Source: Melieria omissa
Taxonomy: Eukaryota; Arthropoda; Insecta; Diptera; Ulidiidae
Assembly (NCBI GenBank): GCA_963971225.1
Contig: OZ020267.1
Span: forward strand, 154,619,920-154,683,919
DNA length: 64,000 nt
Reading direction: 5' to 3'
Shown here one piece after another: positions 13,681 to 23,083 of this stretch (position 1 is the stretch's first letter; the number at the start of each line of letters is the position of its first letter). The translations under genes and the position numbers were made by a program. The notes beneath the pieces are model-generated. The model was not told the DNA's origin. It saw nothing but the letters and a program-made list of their open reading frames with translations, and did no database searches.

Positions 13681-16280
13681 GTCGATGCCAACGCCTTAAG
13701 CTGCCTCTGTTCGCCTTGTTTGCCGATTTTGTTTGCGTTAATCCTCGGCGCTGTCACCTTTGAGCGCTCAGAAAAGGGGCTTCCAGTGATGTGTTGTTGT
13801 TGTCGTTGTTGTAGTTGTAGTCTTAAGTATGTTTACACGAAAAAGTGCCGAACGAGGGAAGCGTGCAGGTGTGCGGCGGTGGTCGATGTCTTAGGCGACG
13901 GCGAGTGGAGATGTAAGTATTTTAGATCGAGGCAACTGTAAACAAGCTTTGTGGCTTTTGTGGTCCTTTGTGGTCACGGCGTGAAACAGGACTGTTGTTT
14001 GCACGCCTAAACGCCTTTTGCACCTTGCGGTCGCTGCTTGGCCGCTCTCGCTTCTTTGAGCGAGAATGAATGTTTATGCGCGTGTGTGCTGCCGCACCGC
14101 TGCCTTATGCGCTGCCAACCCATTGAAAAGGCCATCAAAAATTGATGACGCACTCGTGTTGTGGTTAATCATAAAAACAATAATAATAACAAAAACACTA
14201 AAACGACAACACATCTCGGCCGCTGAGAGCAGCGCGTGTGTGTGTGTGTGTGCGTGGCTTTGTATCTGCGAGCCATGTTGTTTGCTATCTTTTATTGCCG
14301 TTTTATTGCACCACGGCAGCCACTGACTTATTGCGTCGCCACCCATCCCGCCCAAGTGCATTCCCCACCCGACCACCCGGTAATCCAGCTTCAGTTGCCG
14401 CGGCACTTGCAACAACAGTAACCACTTTTATGGCAGTTAATTATTTTACACTTACACGACGTCCGCCTGTGGCCACACGAACCTAATAAGCCATAAAAAC
14501 ACATATGTACGAACACGCACACACACACATGCACTGTGCCGGCAGATTTGTATAGTTCGTGCCGCAATACAGAAAAGATGTTAGCAACTTGTTGTCGTTG
14601 TCGTTGTTGTTTGTGTTATTGTTTTTTTGGCTCGTAAATTTAAGCGCAGCGAAATGAAATAAAACCGAGCCAAAGTTTGAGCTAAAAGCGGAAATTAATA
14701 TTTAATGACCAACGCGTCTCCAGGGCGCACAACAAGCCGGCCACAGCCAGCCGAGTGTTTCTGCGGCCCTGCGACTGTGGAAAGTTGCCTAGAAGTGGCG
14801 CAGTCGCAGCCAGTTCTACGAAAAATTCGTGTGTTGTTCGAACTGCGTAACGCGTTTGTATTTCATTCGCACGGAGGGGCGAAGAGGGCAACTACAAAAG
14901 CGTAAAAAGCGCATAAAATGTGATTTTTATATGCGAAGCGCTGAAAATAGAATTAGACAATTACGCACGTTTGCAGCAGAGCCGAAGAAAGCAGCGAAGG
15001 GAAAGGCCACTGGGGAGAAAAATAACAAACAAATAATGAACACATATAGGAAAATGACGAAGCGTGAATTTCGGAAGTGAACATGGCAACAAAAATGCAG
15101 AAACACTGTTGAAGACTTTAACGGCCGAATAAATGTGGGCAAGGAAATTCGTTTGGCTACGAGCTGTCGGGTGCAAAATGCTGCTTTAATAATTGTTTGA
15201 TCAAAGTTTGAAATTCAATGCGACAACTCCATCGGTTTGAGTCGCAACGATTTGGATTTGCGCATTGGACAGGCCGCCGTAGTGAAGCACTTCTGAGCAA
15301 AACCCACCAAGTGGGTTCCCATTCCCAGCCCAAGGCAGGCAATCATGAGCAATCGTAAAATTAATTCCATTTATTGGAAAAGCCTTCGCCTGTGGCAGTC
15401 ACACCGTCCAATGCGCTGCGTGGGCGGCAGTCACCCACCCGCTTTGGAGTCGCTGCCGATTTTCACTTTTGGAAACGACTTCACACCTGCGTGGCGCCAC
15501 GCCACGATTGCAGCGAAGTGGCCTACGGCACCCAAAGCGCGCAAAACCACAGAAGAACCATGAAAGAAGAGGCGAGAGGGGAGCGAGCAATAACTCGTGG
15601 CGGAAGTAGTTGCTTGAGCGGCTTAAGCCGGCAGCGCAATCAATTAGCTGATTTGAATCAATTTAATTTAATTTGCCGCCTGCAGGCGGTACCCGATAAT
15701 CTGCCCCCCGAACTACTCGTCCCCGTGTGTGTGTGTGTGTGTGCATGGCGGCATTTCAAGTTGACTAGACACGAATAAACTTTTTATGTTATTTTCATTC
15801 AGTTTAATGTGTCAATGATTTAGTCCGGAAATCGTGTCTGTTCAACGAAATCGTCATGTCGCATGTGGAGAGTCCACAGCAAAAATTCACAATTTTCTCC
15901 TTTTTCGATGCCACAAAAGCAGCAAAGCCGAGCATTGTGCTGCGCGCTTGTGCCACAACGCCACGGAATGCCGCACAATGTAATTTTTAACCACAAACCC
16001 GCAACCGAAAATCTGTGCAAATCTGCCAATTTAGACAAAAGTGCAGCGAACTGCCGGGAAGGAGCGGCACCGCAGGCAGCAGCGAAAAACGGGAATTTCA
16101 ATTTGCTACTTTGCTGCGCTAATGTGTGTTGGTTGCGGTGCGCCGAGGTGAGCACCTGGACGCCGCTGGCGGCCGCGACAAGGGTCGCCGTCGCTGACGC
16201 TGATTCAACGTGCGGGGCCGCGGCGATATGTCGGCGATAGCGGCAATGATTGCAGTGTCGGCGCACGTTCCAAGCCCTGC

Positions 16281-16300
16281 ACGGACGGACGGACGGACGG
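16281..16300. repeat. (ACGG)n tetranucleotide repeat
   Basis: Five consecutive ACGG units directly after CCCTGC. A GC-rich tetranucleotide run of this kind is less common here than the CA and CAA repeats. Confidence 0.85.
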
Positions 16301-18888
16301 CAACAACTACAAGCAGCAGCACATCAGAAACACTACACAATTTCCGGTTCAACACATTCTGCGGTTGCTGGGCCCCCACCGCCGCAGTCGCAGTCGCAGT
16401 TGCCTCGGATAAAAATGATTTTTCCGGCCGCCTGCACTTTGTCCGCTGCAGTTGCTGCATCGAGTGTGGTTTCGTGCCTCCCGCGCCGGCCTACAACCCC
16501 GCAGTTGCTGCGTACAAGCGTGCAACATGTTGCGGTTTTAGCGTGCAACAGTATGCGGCGGGCATCGAGCAGCTGCCTCACGGCACGTGCTGCACGTGGG
16601 CGAGCGGCGAGTAGCGCGAAACGAAACGAAGCATAATCTGCCGAGCTTTGTGCACGTGCGAACGGTTAGGCGAAACACTTTCGAAAAGAACAAACTGCTG
16701 CAAGTGGTGCGAGGCGAGCGAGAGGAGAGGAGCAGTTGAAATGCACAAAAGCCAAATGCCGTGTGGCAAGTGGCAAGTGGAGAACGGTGGAGTTGAAGCG
16801 TTTCAGAAGGCACATTTGAAAATGGTCTCGTAGAAAGATAAAGCAGCACAATTGGTCAGAAAAGCTTTCCAAGTGCATGCGATGCGATGATGAATTCTGG
16901 GCAACAAGGACGAGGGTAGGGAAAAGTGGACCTTGTTTCAACACAAACGCAATAAAGAAAATTGTCCACATTTGACGAAATCTTGGCATCCACTACAACC
17001 ACGTCCCACTTTGCCATAACGAATGGCAAAATTGCTGCACACGCGGCCTTCAATGCTTCGTCAGCACCGAGGCGAACGACCACACTGACGCACCGCAACA
17101 ATAGCAGAACACCGACGCACCCTAACAAAAACTTGTGACGATTGTGGTCCGTTTTGTTTCGCTCCGCCGATTGCTGCTGTTGTTGCAGAAGTTACTGCAG
17201 TTGTTTGTTGCTGTTGCTCTTGCAACTGCAGCACGTTTGTTCGTCTTTTGTTGTCCTTTGTTGAGGGCATGTTTCATATTTGTAAACGAAAATCGCAACA
17301 AGGCGCAACGACCGGACGAAAGATTGTGGCATGTTGCGGCAAAGTTGCTGCCCCCACAAACTCTGCCATCCACGAATGTATTAGTGTGTGTGAGTGTGAG
17401 TGCTTTTGGCTCAAAGCCACAACATCGGCTCACACATACACACACATGGGCGCATGTCGAGTCAAAAGCAAAGCCTGTGTGGCATGCGGCCATGTAAGCT
17501 GTGCGTCGGCTGCTTTGTTGCCTGCGTCTCACCGCATCCTTGCGACGCTGGCGGGCAGAGGGGCCAAAACCGTTCAATAAATTGTATTTGGCAAGTGGCT
17601 GCAAGCCGAGGCCCAATGTGCCTGAGTACACTTGGGCCAACGTTTTGGCTGCGTAGCTGTGCGTACCCGGCCGCAGCAAACATATGTAGCTGCATACATA
17701 CATACAAACGTGCACTTGTATGTGGCTGTGCGCTGTGCTCATTTGCTGTTGTTGGTGTGTTTGGTGATGTGTTTTAGCTGAACAGCGTTTATGGGTCGCG
17801 CTGACAAGCCGATACAAGCGGCCTCCGCCTCATGCCCACATGTGGCGGTGTGTGTGTGTGCGTCGGTGTGCGTGCATCCGCTTTCGTGTATTATTTGCTT
17901 GTAATCGTGTCTGATGCCTGCAAGTTATTAGTTGTTATTTGGTTGGTGTGCTCGCAACCGCCACTTACTGCCAATAGTTGTAGCTGTTATTGTTGCTGCT
18001 AATACGCCGCCATTATATGTGCCATTACGGTAGGCTGGCAGCTATTTTTGTTGTACGACTGGGTTTGCTGCAGTTCCGAGCTCGGCGCTGCTGGCTGCGC
18101 TCACAAAATTGATAGGTAAATTTATTGGTAGGAAACATTTTGCAATTTTTGCCACAAAACGATATTTCTATGTTTCCTCCCACTCACTCGCCCGCAAACA
18201 CAAAGTTCCAGTGGCTGTTGGAATGTTCTGGGTTCGTAAATAGCAACGCGCTGCTTTGCCCATTAATATTTCTGATGTTTATGAATACTTTTGCTGAATA
18301 CTGTTGCTACATGTCAGCAACAATTTGCAATTTCATTTGCAACTAATTTTTCCGAGTTGCCAGTGTCGCACCGCCAATGCGCCAGTCATGCCGCAAACTT
18401 GCGTGCATGCGTGTTTGCCTTTCCAGCGTTGTTGTTGTTCCTATTGTTGCTGTTGTATGACATAATTTATATGCACACGGACACTTACTACGTGCCTGCT
18501 CCACATTGTTTTACCATTTCGACATATGCAACTCTCGAGTATAAACACATGTAATGGCCTTTGAATGGGCGGAGGGGAGGGGGGCAGACGGCCCGCGTGA
18601 GCAACATTTACTGCGCGGCAACGAGTACGAGCGCACATCGTTTCGAAGGGAAACAAAACTTTAAGACTGGTTTTCAACTACACCTAAGTCTGTTTTTACA
18701 CGGTCTTTTTTTACACGGTTTTGATATAACACGGTTTGAAAATTGAATATTTTTAATTTTTTTACACGATTTTATTCCATTTAGCACGATTTGAAATTTT
18801 ATGTACTTAAATTTTTTTTGTCAAATTTAATTTTTGCGAAGTATGTTCATATCACAAAAAAGTATTTATGAAAGAAAAAAGTCTGAAA

Positions 18889-18920
18889 CCATCGATAGTG
18901 TCGATAGTGCTATCGATAGT
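18889..18920. promoter_or_regulatory. Triple CGATAG cluster including a DRE (TATCGATA)
   Basis: Three CGATAG hexamers lie at 18893-18898, 18902-18907 and 18914-18919. The last is part of TATCGATA at 18911-18918. In Drosophila, TATCGATA is the DREF binding site and clustered CGATA elements are bound by the insulator proteins BEAF-32A/B. The cluster sits inside the 570-bp MITE, so any function would be carried by the transposon. Occupancy is inference; only the motif is seen. Confidence 0.45.
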
Positions 18921-18947
18921 TTGCGAACACTAGCTTAAAGATTTAAG

Positions 18948-19068
18948 TGAATTCCCTTTTAGCGCGTACAAGCAATTTTTACTGGTCAAAGCAAATGTGA
19001 ATAGCACTAATTTAGGGGAATTCCCTTTATGTGCATACAATAAAATTTACTGGTCAGAGCAATTGAAA
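18948..19068. repeat. Diverged tandem duplication inside the MITE
   Basis: The segment from about 18948 to 18993 (GAATTCCCTTTTA, a GTACAAGCAATTT-like part, then TTACTGGTCAAAGCAA) is repeated with changes at about 19016 to 19063 (GAATTCCCTTTAT, a CATACAATAAAAT part, then TTACTGGTCAGAGCAA). The offset is about 67 bases. It predates or accompanied amplification of the element. Confidence 0.7.
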
Positions 19069-19252
19069 CGTGTTAATATTTTGTGAACTGTCAATGCAAT
19101 AAGACGTGTTTGGTAAAGAAATTTTAATAGGTTTTAGAGATTAGGAACAAAACACCCATTTTTGTATACGATCAATGTCTTTTTTTACGCGGTTTTTTTT
19201 TACACGGCTTCTTCTGGAACCAATCTACCGTGTAAAAACAGACTTAGGTGTA

Positions 19253-19640
19253 TTACAATTCTCAATGTTTCACGGTGCGTATGAGTAACATTTGGGCGTT
19301 GTATCGGTGGATTCCAAACTGTATGAAAATTTCTCACTTTTTGTTCACACTGTAAGACATTTTACTAGTTTGCGTAGTTTTAAAGCTTTCTGTAATATAA
19401 AAGTACATTTTGGGATTTCCATGGTTACAAGAAATGAGTTGAAAACTTGTTTTTTAATTTCCAGTAATGAATTTTTGTGCAATTTCGGATCCCCCTTTCA
19501 CAAAAAGGGGAATACCATTTATACGCAGCTATAAATGTCAATGGAAACTCATTCCCCGCGGAAATGTTTGGCATTTGAATTTTGTAACAAATTAATTAGT
19601 CGTTAGTAATTAGTTTTAATTGAATTGTGAAAGATCTGAA
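19253..19640. other. Spacer between transposons, with one motif copy and a hairpin
   Basis: No gene is visible. It carries one copy of the recurring GCGTATGAG motif at 19274-19293. It also carries a short hairpin at about 19492-19510, in which CCCCTTT and AAAGGGG are separated by CACAA. It may contain the 5' leader of the adjacent piggyBac remnant, but no terminal repeat could be assigned. Confidence 0.4.
19274..19293 (+). promoter_or_regulatory. Copy of the recurring GCGTATGAGYRA motif
   Basis: Reads GGTGCGTATGAGTAACATTT and lies just outside the right end of the 570-bp MITE, so it is not part of that element. Confidence 0.35.
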
Positions 19641-19689
19641 CAAATGCGGAAATGAGTTCTTATTCAGCAAGAGCTCGTTCTGAAAGATT

Positions 19690-20060
19690 TTTCCAGCCAA
19701 AATTCAAGAAATACTATGCGAAAGTAGAAGTAAAGAAGAATTTTCCATTTCCGAAGACGAAGATGAACATATTCCATCAGTTGACGACGCAGCAATGGAA
19801 GCCTCTGATGATGAGCCATATGACTCGAACGGTAGTGACGAAGAGAAGTATCCAAATATCGAACTTTGTGGCAAAGATGGCATACAGACTTGAGCCATTT
19901 CGGCGTGGTGTGCCAGCGTAGTGGCCTCGATTCTTCCAACAATGTATGCACAGCAAAAGCTATATTCAAAAGTATTTTATCAAGTGAAATATGTGACAAA
20001 ATTTTGCGTGAAACCAACCGAAAAGGACGCTTTACGCAATATATACCGTCGAAACCTTAA
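19690..20060 (+). pseudogene. piggyBac-like transposase N-terminus, frameshifted remnant
   Basis: Two overlapping frames together read like the start of a piggyBac-family transposase. The first (about 19695-19890) has an IQEILCES segment followed by a strongly acidic stretch (SISEDEDEHIPSVDD, then DSNGSDEEKYP) and a KDGI tetrapeptide, then stops. The next frame (about 19866-20058) continues with a QRSG segment, AKAIFKSIL and ILRETNRK, then stops near TTAA. Acidic N-termini, a GP-like dipeptide after the NI region and a TN box before the DDE domain are features of the family. No catalytic domain is present. The break lies around 19870-19890. It sits directly left of a TTAA-flanked element but outside its ends, so whether they belong together is unknown. 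Confidence 0.6.
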
Positions 20061-20481
20061 AATATGAGTTAACAACTTTTTGGGTTTTTAACACTCCGAT
20101 AACCGATAATTTTTTACACGGTCAAAGCCCAACAAGGTCCCCAGGGACCTTTTTTGTAATATTGCATATAAGATGTGTAATTTTATAATGTAGGGTTACA
20201 AAATGTGTGTAGATGTGTTTGGAGAGCCAAAAAGTTAAGCTTCGTGTATATTTTTTAGTAAACACATGTGTATTTGTTACTACAGACAGATAGGTAAAAA
20301 CGTATACAATACAAAATAATTGCATTTAGTTGCCTAACTTTGCTTTAGCTGTTCATGCATGTATGCCGCTGCAAGTATGGCATTTTTTTTTAGAGTAATG
20401 GGTTTTTATATATATTTATTTTTATTTTTATTCAGTTTTTCATCATTTTTATATATACTTAGGCAATACCTTCAGCCATTA

Positions 20482-20682
20482 TCAAATTAATAATGGAGTT
20501 TGATCATCGTCGTCGGAGTCAGCTTCAACCGCCAGAGTGACATTCAGTTCAACTTCAGCATCATATGTTTCATTGTATGGCAAGAAATCTTTGTAATTTG
20601 TCTTCTCGGTGAATGAATAAGGTTCTTCATTGTTTTCCAAATATCTGACCAAAGTCTGCATTACTGCTTGTTGTTCACTCAT
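20482..20682 (-). CDS. Short acidic open frame inside the TTAA element, unrecognised
   Basis: A 66-codon frame starting with MSEQQAVMQTL and ending in an aspartate run (EADSDDDDQTPLLI). piggyBac-family N-termini are often acidic, so it could be the leftover start of a transposase read leftward from the right end. No conserved family motif is present, and the composition alone is weak evidence. It may equally be a chance frame. Confidence 0.25.
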   Translation of the reverse strand: MSEQQAVMQTLVRYLENNEEPYSFTEKTNYKDFLPYNETYDAEVELNVTLAVEADSDDDDQTPLLI

Positions 20683-20844
20683 GCTCAGTTATGAAAGCGC
20701 GTACGGCGGCATATCAATTTGATCCCAATCACCGTACGTATTTTAATTTCAATGATTTATTTGAAATTGTGCTGCTATCAATATTTGGCACTAACTATTT
20801 ATAGTTACTAACAAAAAATAAAAGCAAATTATATGGAGCTACCT

Positions 20845-20866
20845 ACAAGGTCCCTGCGGACCTTGT
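20845..20866. repeat. 22-bp palindrome within the piggyBac-type element
   Basis: ACAAGGTCC and GGACCTTGT surround a CTGC centre, followed by TCGGGCATCG. This is nearly the subterminal sequence of the right end about 190 bp further on, so the element contains an internal copy of its own end. Confidence 0.75.
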
Positions 20867-21073
20867 CGGGCATCGACGCCCTAAATGACTTCAATGCGAT
20901 AGTTATGGTAGTAAAATACATGCAATCGTGCCGAAATCTATTTTAACAGCTTCTAAATATTCCATTTATAGAAGTCATAAAATCTCCAGCTCATCACTCC
21001 CTCCGTATTGAAATGTCGCGGATTTTAAAACGCCATAGGTCCCTACGGACCTTGTTGGGCATCGGAGTGTTAA

Positions 21074-21294
21074 CGCAAGAAATTCTTATCATCTCCAAAC
21101 TCAACTGTACCCGGGAAAAGAGAGAGAGAGAGAGTTGTTTTGGATCTGGTTTGCAAATATAAAATATCTTAGAGTTTATATAACCAAATTCAAATTTTCG
21201 TTTCCTCAAAATCGATTGAGTGATTGTTTTCCGTTGATAAAATTGTTTTGTTACAAATTATTATTTTTCGAAAGTTTTACTTATAGGAAAAATC
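21074..21294. other. AT-rich spacer with an AG run
   Basis: No gene is visible. An AG dinucleotide run lies at about 21119-21135. Confidence 0.5.
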
Positions 21295-21560
21295 TATGAA
21301 ATCCATGTAATTCTATATAAAATCTACTTGGGTACCCGAGTGCCCCAGCACACGGGTAAGGGTGTAAAAAGTAAAATGTTGTGCCACACCCTCCAACGTA
21401 ACAAAAATTGAATTAAACACTCGAAAATAAAAACAGATTACAATTTTGGGAGTTGTCATGAAGATTCACCTTTCTAGGTTATTCACAAGTATGTAAAATT
21501 TCGATATAAAAGTGATTTGGGTACCCGGGTACCCTATCACACACATAAGGGTTAAAGGAA
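21295..21560. repeat. Degenerate ~75-bp direct repeat carrying GGGTACCC, about 190 bp apart
   Basis: Two copies, at about 21290-21372 and 21480-21556, share the order ATATAAAA, TTGGGTACCCG, a CC-rich variable part, a CACAC-type part and TAAGGGT. The second copy contains a 16-bp perfect palindrome at 21519-21534 (GGGTACCC twice). The first copy is diverged there (GGGTACCCGAGTGCCC). These could be the two ends of a decayed element or a tandem duplication; no protein evidence separates these. Confidence 0.55.
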
Positions 21561-22510
21561 ACAACTTGTAAAAAAATAGGCAAAAAATTTGGTTGTGGCG
21601 AACAAATGCCGAAATGAGAGGTAGACAAGCTCAGGGTGGCACAAATTATTCTAAGGCTGCCAAACACACTTCCCGACACCATGAGAAGCTGAAAATAGTT
21701 GAATGAATGAATGAATATAGCAGCACATATCAGCAACACCGTTTGGTCTGGTCAGATATTTCATAAGCTTAGAAGTAGAGGAAAGAAGAACTTGATGGCT
21801 CGTCGTTATAAGCCAAACATGGTCAGTTTCACCACTTCATTTGGTGATTTGGTTGCTTAAAAGTGGTTTCACGTTTCAGTGAAATTTTGAACTTTTTAAG
21901 CCGCATGCAGTGACTGTCCAAAAGCTTTTTCCGGCATTATCTAACGTCTCCCAAGACAACAAATTCGATACGTTCACAAGCTGTATGCCAACACGAGCGA
22001 ACTCAGATTTTGTTTGAAAATGTGCCACAAAATTGATTCTTAAAATTTCTTTTGAACACTCAATGGTGACCTAAATATGCGAAATTGTTATCTGAAATTA
22101 AATTTTATATTTTCCACAAAAATACTCGGCAGCCGCAGTGGAGATGTCTGCCAATCCTGCGACCATCTGAATGGCCCAACGCCGCATTTGCATGAAGTAA
22201 TCAGTGCCATTACATTAATTGACTTTCTGCGCGCAACTGCAAGTCATCCGCCTCCTCGCGTTGTCCTGTAGCCATTTATATGAGTTGTCGCTTCGGCGCC
22301 ATTCGCCGTTACGGCTGCTTGCTCGGAATAAATAAGCGCATTAAATACGTACTAAATTTTCGCCGATCTCCGCCGCTGCGGCCGCGCCCTCCTGCTCGTT
22401 GCGTTCGGCGTACATCTGCGCGCCTTTTAATAACTGTCAGCTTTTTTATGGCACGCGGCCTGGAAAAGACGCCCACTCATCATCGTCGACGTCCCGCAAC
22501 GCGCCGTCTT

Positions 22511-22536
22511 GAGCAGCGCTGCGCTGCGCTGCGCTG
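22511..22536. repeat. (GCGCT)n pentanucleotide tandem
   Basis: Four to five GCGCT units in a GC-rich block. There is no coding context. Confidence 0.8.
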
Positions 22537-23064
22537 CACGTGGCCGCGTGCGTCGAGGTGCTCAGGGTCGCATTGACAGCGCTGCGCCGCTCAAGTGTCG
22601 CGGCGCACTCGACAAAATCAAAATCGACAGGATTCTTCTCGCGATTTTTATTGTCGCGCCAGCAAGTGCTCGTCACGTCGCTGGTGCCCGCTCCGCGCTG
22701 ACTGGCGTTTTTATTGATTGTCATGTCGGTTTCGGCTTTAAGTGTGCTGGCATTTGCTTAGCATTTATGATCCCATAAAGTGCCGCCTCAAGTCGTTGTC
22801 TCCTCGCCGCGCCTCGCCTTGCCTCGCCTCGCTTCGCGCTTTGTTCGGCTGATGCTTTTCGGCTTCAATTGCCGGCGCAATCGTTTTTAATTTAATTTTT
22901 CGAATGAAATTCTCCGGCGATTTGGCACTTTCCGCTGAGTGCTTTTCTGCTGCGTTTCGGTTTCAGTGCCGTGAAATTTGTAGAGCAAGCATTAACCTGC
23001 TGGCTCCACTCCATCGATGTCCTTATTGTAATTTGCTCATTTGCATATTTGACACCACAGAGTC

Positions 23065-23083
23065 TATATATATATATATATAT
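23065..23083. repeat. (TA)n dinucleotide run
   Basis: About nine TA units following CACAGAGTC. Confidence 0.85.

Larger units (their letters stand above)
11344..18678. other. Host non-coding DNA, no recognised gene
   Basis: No supported exon. The stretch contains an AT-rich low-complexity tract at about 11440-11525, CA/TG runs near 11714, 14237-14252 and 15725-15742, a CAA run at 13655-13680, and a CGGA tandem at 16281-16300. Open frames up to 231 codons (for example minus strand 17122-17817) are Cys/His/Thr-rich repeat translations without a domain. Confidence 0.6.
18679..19252. mobile_element. 570-bp MITE with perfect 24-bp inverted termini and TA duplication
   Basis: The element spans 18681-19250. 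Its first 24 bases (CACCTAAGTCTG then TTTTTACACGGT) are the exact reverse complement of its last 24 bases. It is bracketed by TA at 18679-18680 and 19251-19252, as expected for Tc1/mariner-type integration. Just inside the left end the motif TTTACACGGTTT recurs several times (about 18698, 18713, 18730, with variants at 18764 and 18783), and related copies sit near the right end at about 19191 and 19202, giving subterminal direct repeats. There is no transposase frame, so it is non-autonomous. The perfect termini suggest recent mobility. Superfamily assignment rests only on the TA duplication. Confidence 0.85.
20088..21073. mobile_element. piggyBac-type non-autonomous element, TTAA-flanked, 978 bp
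   Basis: The element spans 20092-21069 between TTAA at 20088-20091 and TTAA at 21070-21073, the specific target of piggyBac transposases. The ends are CACTCCGAT and its reverse complement ATCGGAGTG. Next inward are GCCCAACAAGGTCC on the left and GGACCTTGTTGGGC on the right. On the left these two blocks are separated by 26 extra bases that include TTTTTTACACGGT; on the right they are contiguous. Three palindromes of the form AGGTCC-N4-GGACCT lie at 20134-20151, 20845-20866 and 21037-21052. The only frame of note is a short acidic one on the minus strand. It lacks a transposase. Confidence 0.85.

Noticed and set aside
17122..17817. 231-codon minus-strand open frame
   Set aside because: Contains translated CAA and CA repeats and no recognisable domain.
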